Source: Pseudisothecium myosuroides (taxonomy: Eukaryota; Streptophyta; Bryopsida; Hypnales; Lembophyllaceae). From it: a stretch of 64,000 bases of DNA. The translations under genes and the position numbers were made by a program. The notes beneath the pieces were generated by a model. The model was not told where the DNA came from. It saw only the letters and a list, made by a program, of their open reading frames with translations, and ran no database searches. Position 1 is the stretch's first letter; each line of letters begins with the position of its first letter. Below are positions 46,206 through 57,400 of the stretch, one piece after another. The stretch spans positions 1,364,001-1,428,000 of the forward strand of contig OX637293.1 in NCBI GenBank assembly GCA_951799445.1. Reading direction: 5' to 3'.

Positions 46206-47497
46206 AGTGAAGCTCACTATATACACATTGGGTGGTAGGAAGTAGAACAAACAATGTGGGATAAGTAAATTAGATGTAGTAGGAGCTCCACCACTCATAG
46301 TTTATTCAAAAGTAGGAATTGTGTTAAAAGTAAAATTTCAGACCTCATTTAGGCATAGTAGAATAACTTTTTTTTAAAAATTTGAACTAAGAAAAGTTGT
46401 AGAATCAAGTTAAATTTCATCTCCAAAAATCTGTTTGAGATTTCAAGTCTCCAATCAAAAGTTATGGACAAATTTCAGAGTAGAGTTGGAAGGGAATTTT
46501 TTTTATATTTTCAAACATTCTCTCTGAAATTTGTCCATAACTTCCAATTGACAAAGTGACTATAAAGTCAAGTTTTTCAGATGAATACTAATACCATTGT
46601 TTGATAATTTGGTTGGAGATGTTGTTGAATTTGCGACCAATGTCTAATTTTTCCAATGTAGAAGTACAAGACTAGTAGTAGTGTAGAATGTAATAGTACA
46701 ACTAGTTAACTAAAATTTAGTTAGGATACATAGATATCTATTTTACAAAACTTGACATGCCACACTCTAACATTCAATTCTCTATACTATGAATTTTGAA
46801 TTATCTTTTGAGATTTATTTTGAAATAAAAGTTGTACATATAGATGTTTCCTACTTTCCTTTGCAATTGGATCTTGAAATTCACCATCAATGGTATTCAA
46901 TAAATTATAGTATAAAATTATAAAATATACCTTAAAATGCTCAATACAAATAGAGCTTTTAGTTTCTAAATTTGAAATTGGTATGCTTGATTGAGATTGC
47001 TTTCAAATGCAATGTTCACTGTGCATTACAAGGAATACCAATTGAATTTAACATAATCAGATGGCATATTAGGCAATTTATAAGAAAATTATACCCCCAC
47101 TATTCAATCAATACCCATACAATGGAAGCATTCTTTAACTTTTATAATATTGAAACCATAACATATATACCAATTTTTATATTGAGAAAGAATATTTGTA
47201 TGTATCCTCAAAATAGTGCTTCAATTTAAATATGAGATTCTTCATAATACAATCTAGGTGTAAAAAAAACATTGAATAAGTAGGAAAACCTTATGCTCAT
47301 GTGAGAGTTTAAGGAGACTTGTATTAAAACATATTGTATTTATACACTATATCTTTGTTTAGATATCAAAGCACCTTCTTCATATAAATTAGTCAAGTAG
47401 GTATTTCATCTCATATCTAATAAACAATTCATCCATTTTGTTTGCTATTTAAACCATTATTAAATTTAAGATTTAATAGAACATGACTTTTCTTTAA

Positions 47498-48027
47498 CCC
47501 CTTAAGGACAAAAGATAGTCTATATTTTCAAAATTGTGAAGATGTGTTATAAATGTAACTTAGAAGAATTTAATGATGACTCAAACAATAATTCTAAAAT
47601 ATGTTCCATATATATATATATACACATGTGGTAGAACTGAAACCGCAATATTTTTCAATATAATTAGAAGTCAAGATTAAAGCTTCCTTCTAAAATTGAT
47701 TGTAGATTGATTTTTACAAGAGTTTTTTTCCTTAAAATTCAAAATGTTAAACTCTAATTTCATAGTGATTTTTGAAGATTCTTATATTATCTTTTCAATC
47801 ATTTTTTAAACTAAAAAAAGTTATTTTTCAAGCCAAACCTACTAGTATCCTTTGAATTATAGAATGTTTGCAAAGCAAGGTCTTCAAAATCTATACCATA
47901 TAAATGTTAAAGAACTAATACAAGAATCTTCAAAAATATGATGGACATAAAAACTCCAATTTTGTATGCTTGGAATGTGTTTGTATTCATCCATTGTTTG
48001 AAATTTGATTGTCTGGTCCTTAAGGGG
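47498..48027. mobile_element. 530-bp TTAA-flanked element
   Basis: Inverted ends are CCCCTTAAGGAC (12 bases, perfect), flanked by TTAA on both sides (47494-47497 and 48028-48031). A diverged copy lies at 13413-13945. AT-rich and non-coding. Confidence 0.8.
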
Positions 48028-48979
48028 TTAAAATAAGTTGACAACTCTTTTAGAATCAAGATTCATTCCATGAGATTTCAATATTCCAATATATAGTGTG
48101 AACTCACTTTTGTATAATACAAGACAAAAATTAAATTTTTTAACTTTTAACTAATGGTGTTGCAATGTATCTATTTGACAAGCTATCTTGTAATTAATGT
48201 CCACTCTGGTAAGTTTTATAATAATAAAGCAAAATTTCAAAATACATTTATACTATGAGCCATCAATACAAAATAGGGAATTAAGGAAAATATACATAGC
48301 TGAAGAATTTTAAGGTAAATACTCCTTTTATGTTCCAAAAGATCATCTATGAATAATTAATATTATTATATCTTGCAAGAAATTGAAAAAAGATTTCAAT
48401 TCACTTTAATTAGAAGATACCTTTTAAAACACATATTAGAAAAAACAATAAGTTTGGAGAACTCTAATTAAATATTTATAAAAACCATCCCTATACTATC
48501 TTGTTTTTTATAGTATATATTACCTTCATCAATTGTACTAAATTTTAGGCAATAATTTATTATGGTGATTTAGGATAAATTTTGCAATTAAATACACTTA
48601 AATTATTCACCATTTAAAAATTGGATTATAAGTTGAGTATGAAAACAAAATTCTCCATGAAACATGCATACTAAACATTGATAAGCTCTAAGAAAGCTTG
48701 ATATAAGAGGGAGTGCAAATTTAGAACTTTTGAGGCAAAACTAATTTTGGCTCACAAAATTTCAAACAAAAATCTTTGTTCATGTAAGTTTTTATATCTT
48801 TCCATCTCGACATAAATTGGTTTAGAGCCTTGCATAAAATCATGAAGCATTGAGTGACTAAGCTAGTGACATGATTGAAGAATAGAAATTTGTCCATAAC
48901 TTTTGATTGGAGACTTGAAATCTCACACGGATTTTTGGAGATGAAAGTTAGATTGATTTTCCAACTTTTCTTAGTTTAA

Positions 48980-49860
48980 CCCCTCAACGCCCCAGCCAAA
49001 ACGACCAGGTGCAAGCTCCGTGTAAGCCACTTTCACTCAGGAGCAATTTCTGGACACATCCGATGGCTGCCAATTTGGCCACCGTTGATTTGAGGAGTGA
49101 ACTTCCTTACGCAGCAGTTGCAAAAATTTTGAACTCATTTCACCGTCGCGATTAGAATCTTATGACAATCTAGAGAGCTTCACCGGCAACGGCTGAGTGG
49201 GAATTTTGGCGACAAGTGCACTTTTGAGAGAGCTCACAGGCGATCTAGAGTGAGAGAGAGTGCAAAAATTTGAGAAGCACTGTGTACAGAAGTAAGTGAT
49301 GCACATGCCGATTTTCATAAGCATTGGACGTTCACGGAGCCTGTGTGAGGCATCAATTGGCAGGGCGCTCCTGCACCTGTAAAGTCGCGGTGACCGGTTG
49401 GGCTCGTGCAACCGGGTACAATCTACCAGACCACCGTGAATGCTATGGAGACTTAGAATAAATTCAAATTGCATAGTCATTGGATTACACATGAAATCAA
49501 ATTGCAATGTCTGTGTCGACCGAGGTTCAAAGGAAATCCTAAATTCCTACTGCGGTGAAAGCTCCCCTGCATTGGATTCCTCGATGAAAGCCGACGCAAC
49601 GGTTAGCCACCGGCTTCAATCAGTCAGAATCCGGACTTCGCCCAAAACTGCCGTGTCCCAAAATAAGCCGGGTGCCAATCTAGGCTCTGTAGCTCAATCT
49701 GAATGCTGTTGGAGGTGTCTGCAAAGACATCACCGAATGCAAGAGGCAAACCCCCGCGACTTCCATTTTTAAATTTTTTTGATTCCGCTTCATCACCCAC
49801 CGCAAGTGCAGATTGAAAAATCTGGAAAGGCGATATTTTCGCTCCAAGGGCGTTGAGGGG
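48980..49860. mobile_element. 881-bp TTAA-flanked element with GC-rich interior
   Basis: The inverted ends are CCCCTCAACGCCC (13 bases, perfect), flanked by TTAA (48976-48979 and 49861-49864). It interrupts the right arm of the long inverted-arm element; the uninterrupted sequence exists in the left arm near 46400 and at about 12230, where the site reads TTCAA or similar. The interior is markedly richer in GC than other elements here and holds overlapping open frames (49160-49507 minus, 49440-49772 plus) with no recognisable product. Captured host sequence is possible but unproven. Confidence 0.82.
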
Positions 49861-50035
49861 TTAAAGTTTTTTGAAAAAAGATATTTAAATGAGGTCTGAA
49901 ATTTTACTTTAAACACAATTCCTACATTTGAATAAACTATGAGTGATTGAATTCCTACTCCATCTAATTTACTTATCCCACATTGTTTGTTCTACCTCGT
50001 ACCACCCCATGTGTATATAATGATCTACTCTTCTC

Positions 50036-50440
50036 ACTCAAATTGCAACAAAAGTTGAAAACACTTTCAATCCGATATGATAGGCACACGTAAATGAATG
50101 TTTCTTGTGGCCGAAAGTGTTTTCTTCAATTTGTTTCACACAAACGAAGGGAATTTCAGAGCACTGAAATTCTTCAAGTTAAATTTGACTGCCAGCTGGG
50201 GGGTCGGTACCTCGATGTCAGGGTAAAATGTAAGTCAATTGCCATGGTGCGCCGCGCAAGGACTTCCTATTTGCCCGGACCCTCTTAAAAACTTGAAGTG
50301 GCCGGACATTTTGGGTGAGTCCGTGTGCGTGCTATGGGGCAATAAAATCAGCTGGGCCCGGCCACTCCCCAAGTTTGAGCCAGATTTGGAGCAGCCGTGG
50401 CGATGCTCTCACAGTGAATCCTGTAGAACGCATGACATTA
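50036..50440. other. Non-coding interval with elevated GC
   Basis: This lies between the inverted-arm element and the small TTAA element. Open frames on the plus strand (50094-50288 and 50239-50499) have no recognisable features. I see nothing else that can be supported. Confidence 0.4.
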
Positions 50441-50441
50441 A

Positions 50442-50698
50442 ATCCGTTCCACGAAGTGGGCCCTATAGGGTGAAAATGCAGAATTTTATCCTTGTGTAAA
50501 ATGCAGGAATTTTTTTATTTTTCACACATTATTATTTTTTTAAATTCTGAATTCATATCTGCAATCAAAGGCCCCAAATTAGCTGGGAGAGGTCAACATC
50601 TAACCCTAGACACGGCTCAAAATAGGGGCAAGATTTTACTTTTATCCCCCCCCCATTTTTGCGTTTTCACCCTGAGAGTCCCACTTCGTGGGACGGAT
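50442..50698. mobile_element. 257-bp TTAA-flanked element with ATCCGTYCCACGAAGTGGG ends
   Basis: The left end ATCCGTTCCACGAAGTGGG and the reverse complement of the right end ATCCGTCCCACGAAGTGGG differ at one base, and similarity continues through 'AGGGTGAAAA'. TTAA flanks both sides (50438-50441 and 50699-50702). The first bases are ATCC rather than CCC, so this is a separate family with the same target preference. Non-coding. Confidence 0.75.
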
Positions 50699-51087
50699 TT
50701 AACGTCCTGCCTGCAGAACTGAAATGATATCGAATCCTGTAGTGTGGTAGCTGAACATTCCTTCATGGAAGCATATGCAACACCATTCATAGGGGAGTGG
50801 TCAATCTCATTTGAATGCAGGACCTACTCTACATCAAATGCATCGGAGTTGTAGCAAGAAGACCAACATTCATTGCACCGGAATCAAGTGAAGAAAACAA
50901 GAAAAATGCCAATTTTGTCTATTTTTTTCAACATGTCGTGCTTGACTTTTGGCTTCCAATTTTTCAAGCCTACTAGCGTTGACTAAATGCTATAGCCATT
51001 ATGCATTCCCATCCAAATAGGAGTACTTTCTGTCTTAATCCAACGTTTTCTAGGAAACCCCGGATTTATTTTGAGACAAAGGGAGTA

Positions 51088-52331
51088 TTATTTTATGTCC
51101 TCTAGGTCCATGCAAATAGGACTCCCTTGCACGAGCACTTCTAAACATTGAAGCTGGTGGCAACTTCATTTTTTTGGTGAAACTTGATCACCATCAAATC
51201 CTCACAAATGCCCAATTTTTAGTTTTTTTGGTTTATGATTTTCTACTTATTATTAATTTGTACCTCATTGTTTCTAATTTTTGTGACAATCTATATATTT
51301 TTTTTCCATAATACTATTTCAATATTAGCAAATAGTCCATATTACTTGCAACAATACTTTTAGCCATTGATTTTTCCAATCAATGGCTAAGATTGTTTCG
51401 CTACTCTAGGGTTGAAATGTAGATTTTGCTAAAATGCTAGAGAAGATGGGGGGTGTTTCTTGCAATGACCCATATATATAAATCTATAAAACCAATGTCA
51501 AATTTTTGTTACTTAAAAAAGTGATTTTTTCTAGATTTGCCTAGAGTGCTTGGCCAAGGAAAAAAAACTTCATATTGTACAATAATTTTTTAACTATGTA
51601 GTCAAAAGTTATAAAAATTATTGGGCCTTAAAGAAAAACCTTGTTCCTATGTTGAGTGAAAATTTTAAAGAAAAAAATAAAAATTCCATTCATAGTGAGC
51701 TACCCCAAATCACTATGTTGCCAAAAAAAGGCAGTTTGGTCCTTTAGAGATTAATTGAAACTGTTTGTTTTATTTGTATGTTTGTTATAATGATGTCTTT
51801 TTTACCATGCGTTCTCCGGCCTCGTACTTAATACTGTTTAAAAGTTCTTTGCAAGGAGGGATGTATGGGCTTTATTTATGGCATTTGGTCATTTGGATGT
51901 ACAATAGAAAAGATATTGAATTTTGAAGTTTTTATGAATTAATAATTTAGAAAATTTCTTTTACTTTTATTTTGGCTTTGTCAATGGCACAAGGCACACT
52001 AGTACAATTGAAAAGCAGACTCCACTCCAAATAGATTTATTTGATTGGGCTTCACTATTATCTTGACATTTTACTTTATAACATTTTTAACTGGGTTGAG
52101 CAGAGCCTCCTTTGGATCCTAAAAAAAATGATATCTCTTTGTAGATATTTTAAAGAAATAAGGTTAATTGGGAAGTTTATAAAGCATGGGCAATGTTGTG
52201 ATGTGGGCCGTCTGCAAGTTGAAATTGGCATCATCATTTGTTCAAAGGGAATATTTAGTGTTGAGAGTTGTTTAGTGTTGGAAGCTTTGTTGTTACTTGT
52301 TTCTATTAGTTATCGGTTGATAAGTGATTGG
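51088..52331. other. Gene-free repeat-derived stretch
   Basis: It includes a copy of the 243-bp repeat at about 51757-52000 ('atgggctttatttatgg', 'ggcacaaggcacactag') and, just before it, a likely right end of another TTAA element ('GGTCCTTTAGAG' then ATTAA at about 51745). The left partner of that end is not identifiable. The open frame at 52041-52352 (plus) shows no recognisable protein. Confidence 0.45.
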
Positions 52332-52335
52332 TTAA

Positions 52336-52931
52336 CCTCTAAAGGACCATAAGGCCACCACGTGGCTTCTACAACTATATTTGTAAAAAATTTGATATAT
52401 GAACCTCACTAACAGTCTGTAAGCAATAAAGAGAACCTAGATGGTTTTCTTTGCTGAATCCATTGGCGCAATCCGATCAAAAAATGATTGAGTGTGCAAT
52501 TTTTGGTGAATTTTTTGAGAATGGAAAAGGCATTGTGGGTTGTTACTTCACATTCTCATATCTTTTTTTCTACACCTCAAAACGATTTGAAAAAAATTAC
52601 ACATCAATATTATGATGATATACATGTGTGGAAAAAAAATCAGAATTTTTGGAGCACTTTTGAGCATTCCGATTTCAACATTTTGATTTCAGCGTACATA
52701 CAAAGTACTCCCTAACTGAACATCTTTCATCAATCTTGTCAACGGTGGCATTTTCTCAAAAATTGTGCGATATTGTTGATCTTTTTTTTAAACAAAAGCT
52801 AAGTAAGTCTTGTTTCAATTCAACAGTGGCGATCATCAAAATTATTCCACACAAATGAGGAATTATGCTTGTTACAGGAGCTAGTCAAGAAAACAAGGAC
52901 TATGCTCAAACACCCCCAGTCCTTTAGGGGT
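52336..52931. mobile_element. 596-bp TTAA-flanked element
   Basis: The left end CCTCTAAAGGACC and the reverse complement of the right end CCCCTAAAGGACT match at 11 of 13 bases. TTAA flanks both sides (52332-52335 and 52932-52935). AT-rich and non-coding. Confidence 0.75.
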
Positions 52932-52935
52932 TAAT

Positions 52936-53921
52936 AGTTGATACTAAAGTTAGAGGGATTAGGATTAGGGTTAGCCAATAGCTAGTTACCTTTGATTGTG
53001 GTAGTTTTTTAGAGGCAAAGGCTAGTTGTTTATCTATCTCTCGTTTTTGGTGGTTTAGAGGTATGGAATGCACTTGGGGACAAAGTTGTATACTTGTCGG
53101 TGCTTTTATATTGGAAAAAGCATTGATGTGAGGATTTTTTTTTTGTGTTTTGTAAAAGTGTTGAATCAAGGCAAACACTTGGATTTATTTTTGGATAGTT
53201 GATCTACTATGATGTCAAATTTTAGATCTAGATATGTTGTAGAGACGGAATTGTGAGGCTTCCAAGTGGAGGTGTTTGAATTCTAGGGCAGTCCAAAAGG
53301 CGAACAGATTGAATAGCTTCAATCTCATTGAATTCTTGTATTATAGTAATGAAATTTAGAGGGTATTTTCTTTTATTTATCTACTACCTTATGTCAAAAT
53401 TTTGATTGCAATGTATTTAAGACCTATAAATTATGCATAGAATACAACCAAAGTATGGAGGCCATGAATGGTTAAAAAGTCAACATTTAAAAGAAAATGA
53501 AGCTTCGAGAGGACCACAAGTTCTCTATATGTTTTCAAAAGAAAATGAAGCTTCGAGAGGACCACAAGTTCTTTACATATTCTCAAGGTTGGGAGCTCTA
53601 TTGTGGTTAAAGATTTGGAGCACATGTAGGTTGTTGACGAGGCATAGACACTGCCACATCAGATAGTATTGTGGATAGTATTATTTAATTAAAATTTAAT
53701 ATTTTTTAATTATTAAAATTTTAAAATTTTATAAATAATTTTTAACTTTTTATTATATGATATTCTGACCAACTTTGCACTGGTTCACAGTATAAGAAAC
53801 AATTCTAAAACGATCCACCCGTGGCTTCATTTTTTTCCTAATGTTATTTTCACAAATGTTGAAGATCATATTAGCATCTAATTGCTTCAATAATTGTTTA
53901 CAATGAATATTCCATATATAT
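52936..53921. other. Gene-free stretch with a 50-bp tandem duplication
   Basis: No gene is recognisable. At about 53490-53580 two adjacent copies of 'aaaagaaaatgaagcttcga' followed by 'gaggaccacaagttct' are nearly identical. They lie in an open plus-strand frame (53433-53666), but I find no other sign that it is coding. Confidence 0.5.
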
Positions 53922-54227
53922 GGCAAATTTCATTAAAATGGCGGTATTCCATGTGCCATTTTCAGACTGTGACATCTAAGACAAGTTTACATTACTAACA
54001 TCTAGGCTAGTTATAGATTTTGGAAATCTAGGACTAATATAGATATCAGACCGTATGGTCTGAAAAATCTAGGGCTAATGTAGATTTCAAATATCTAGGA
54101 CAAATGTAGATTTTAGATATCTAAGACTAATATAGATGCAGGTATAGATTTAACAATTATGACTATGCGGTCTATATTGCTAAAAGTACCAAATTATTGG
54201 AATACCGCCATTTTAATGAAATTGGCC
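53922..54227. mobile_element. 306-bp MITE with GGCCAATTTCATTAAAATGG ends, copy 1
   Basis: The left end GGCAAATTTCATTAAAATGG (continuing CGGTATTCCA) and the reverse complement of the right end GGCCAATTTCATTAAAATGG pair over about 30 bases. The flanks form the palindrome ATATAT, so the target duplication cannot be fixed. The interior contains degenerate repeats of 'ctaggactaatatagat'. It lies about 260 bases downstream of the P450 stop codon. The same ends recur at 56361-56549 within the P450 gene. Confidence 0.75.
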
Positions 54228-54487
54228 ATATATTAAAAATTCTAGTAACATCTCTATGTGCGTTGAATATTCCCCTAACCTGACTGCTTGGGAAAACCAT
54301 CACATATTAATTATAGATCAAACAATTTGAATGGGAAGCAAGTGTGCTACAAGCATGATAGTATGCCATAGGATATTGATCATATTGTCATTAAAGAAAG
54401 GATCATATTAAAGAAGTTTGAGTGCACACTAATATACTGTTAGTTTAGAGTAGAAAAATTTTCAACCCACCCCACCAATCCACCATT

Positions 54488-57400
54488 TCACGGTAGCTCA
54501 AACTTGGGCTTGGCACGCAAGCACAACGGCACCTTCATCCCCACCGATAAACCAGTCACTTCCCTCATATCCACCTCCCCTTTTCCTTTCCCGTCTAGCA
54601 CCTCCCAATCTAAGCAATGCAACAAGTTCCCCAACATCAAAGTTGCCACTATATTCCCTAAATTATAAGCTGGACACATCCTCCTCCCTTTCCCAAATGG
54701 AAGCAACTCATACCCGTCACTTCCACTCAAGTGACTCACCTCACTCCCTATAAACCTCTCTGGATCAAACTCTTCTGGATTCTTGTACACACTCTTATCC
54801 CTGTGAATTGCGAACGCATTTATAAACAACAAGGTCCCAGGGGGGAAGTGGTAGCCAAGGAAGGTGGTGGCAATGTGGGACTCATGGGGGATGAGGAGGG
54901 GGGCTGGGGGGTGCATACGGAAGGCTTCTTTGATGATGGCGGCGAGGAAGGGGAGGTGAGGGAGGTCTGATTCAAAGACGAGGCGGCCAGGAGAAGAGGG
55001 GATGTGGGAGGAGAGTTCGTGTTGGGCACGTTGGAGGAGGGAGGGGCAGACGATGAGCTCCGCCATTGCCCATTCAATCACAGTGGCGCTTGTCTCACTG
55101 CCTGCATTCAAAAGTTCCTACAATAAAAGGATAGTGTGGTTAGAAAACAAGTAGTGATGAACTAACTATATAGCTAGTTGAGTCGTGAAGCTTATTACAT
55201 GATTGGTCAAGTTGAAACGCGTACTGTCATACTTTATTAGCAACTCTGATACAAAATAATTAACTTCTTGAGGATGTTACCATGTGTCATGTTGAAACTG
55301 AATAGAACCTCTAAAAGAGCATGTGTGACATGGAAATAGAAAAATATTAGGCAAGTAAATTGACAAAGTTGTTAATAGCATTCAATTTATAACCAGTTGA
55401 ATTTTGGAACATACTACATAACTGGTTGAGAGATGTGAAGCAATGTACTTCATAAGTGGTTGAATTACAATACACTATATAACTATTGGTCAAGTTGTAG
55501 AGCAACAAACTATATAACCGATTGAGTTGCCGAGTATACTCCATAATCAGTGCTATCATGGAACATATTTCATATAATATACTCCCTCTGTCCCACTAAA
55601 AACCTCCAAATCAAGCAGAATTTTTGTCCCATTAAAAAGCTCCTTTTTGTGTTTTTGATTGTTTAGTGAGTGTTTGTTACATTGAACAACCTTGTGGGGG
55701 CAAGTGAGACAATCAAAAAGCATTCTTGTGGCCTTGCAAGCTTGGCCTTGGCAATATGAGATACCTTGTACTAATTTCTTTGTCAAATAGTAGTGTTGAT
55801 AGCCTATTTAGTGACTACTTTGGTGCTATTAAAATTTGATCATAAAGTGGGATAGTTTTTTTATTTTTGGATATTTAGGTTGGAGAACATGTCATTACAA
55901 TCCCATTGCAACCACCACCCTTTAAATCATCTAAAATGACAGAGCTGGTAGCAATTATAAAATATGTTCAAATATCACACTTTTGACATGAATTTTGGGT
56001 GCCTAAATGATAGTGTCTAAGCTTGAGATTTTGCATAGATCTAAGGGATGGGTTATTTATTCTTGAATGAATGTATTTTTGGCACTTTGATTGAAAATAT
56101 AGTTAATTTCTTAACGGGAAGAGCTTTGGAGGTTTTTAGTGGGACAGAGGCAGTAATTGGTGGTGCCATGAAACATACTACATAATTGGTGGAGTTACGG
56201 AGGGGAGACAGGTTAAGGCACTTGATCCCGTGATTGTTTTCAATTTCTAAAAATTTATTGTAATCCATAACTTTTGCACTTTTACTAGGACGCTTGGTTT
56301 GAAGTATAAATCTAAACAAGTCCTAGCTTTAAAAACTTTAAGAACTTTATGTAGATTTATGGTTAATTTCATTAAAATGGCGGTATTATTTGTAAATGGC
56401 ATGAAAACAACTCAGAACGGTCGTTCTAAATCTATGCATGTCCTAGATGCTTCAGAACAGCCGTTTTGAAATCTATATCAGTCCTAGATGGTGAAATGGC
56501 ACACCGTCAAAGTGGCACTTGGAATACTGCCATTCTCATGAAATTGCCCAAGAAAGGCTGGGTTTTATGTTGGTGAGCAGGAACGTCGATATTTACCTGC
56601 AATACCTTCAGCATGTCCTTGTCCGGAAGATACTCTCCATCATCCAAAGGAGTCTCCAGCATCACATCTTCCAAATTCGGGATATAGCTGGGATCGTCTC
56701 TCCGTTCATTCAACTGCTGTCGGTGACCCTCCAGGTCGAAAATCTTCTCTGTGAGGTTCGTCGAAAAGTCTCGGACCTTGGCAAACTTGGCGGCGTGTCC
56801 TTGCAGTCGGTTAACAAAGCTCAAGTAGGGCACGAAGTCACTGATGACCACCGCACCGAAGATATCCATGAGACTGCTGTTCATCTTCACGAAGTCTTCT
56901 CTTTGCTTCTCAGCCCCCACTTCGGACGTTCGGTAGAATCTGCATAATGTCACACAAGAAAAGTATTACAGAAATTGCACACATATGGTATAATATCTGC
57001 TCACGCAGGTGGTGGGAGCTATCATAACGGGCTTTATCCACAGCCACCAAAGCCTTCAAACTTTGAATGGGAACTAGCCTGGAATCCTGTACTGGAAACT
57101 CATGCATACAAGGGGAAAATGTTTTGCAAGTCTCCTGTGAAGTCGAGGAAATGTAACTGTTGAGTTGAACACACCCGGAAGAGAAATAACCTTCTTGTTT
57201 TGGAGTGATACATTTATGATACAGGATACTAGAGCAAATCAAAATAGGATCACAATCAGCCTAACTTTGTCATGTACGACCACAAGCGGAAGTGGATTAG
57301 TTGAATGTCGCGTACGGTCACACGGACTAGCTGTGGAGACGGACAGATTCCAGAAAATCTAAGGCAACATCGAATTTTCAATTGGTAATTGGAGAAACAA

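Larger units (their letters stand above)
46206..50035. mobile_element. Element with long inverted arms (about 280 bp) carrying nested insertions
   Basis: The left arm (about 46206-46485) is the reverse complement of the right arm (about 48886-50035, once its insertion is set aside). Paired landmarks are 'acaaacaatgtgggataagt' with 'acttatcccacattgtttgt', and 'taaaatttcagacctcattt' with 'aaatgaggtctgaaatttta'. The arms belong to the same family as the foldback at 11925-12290. The 2.4-kb centre contains the 530-bp element at 47498-48027, and the right arm is split by the 881-bp element at 48980-49860. No protein recognised. Confidence 0.7.
45167..51085. mobile_element. Inverted Stowaway/mariner-like ends 5.9 kb apart
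   Basis: The left end (CTTCCTCTGTCTCAAAATAA) and the reverse complement of the right end (CTCCCTTTGTCTCAAAATAA) agree at 31 of 35 bases by my count. Both are flanked by TA (45165-45166 and 51086-51087). The sequence class is that of plant Stowaway/mariner ends. Everything between them is non-coding and packed with other insertions. It may be one large old element swollen by nested insertions, or two unrelated copies that face each other; I saw no mariner transposase. Confidence 0.5.

Noticed and set aside
49160..49772. Overlapping open frames of about 110 codons on both strands
   Set aside because: They lie inside a TTAA-flanked element, overlap each other and show no recognisable domain; the GC-rich interior is enough to explain their length.
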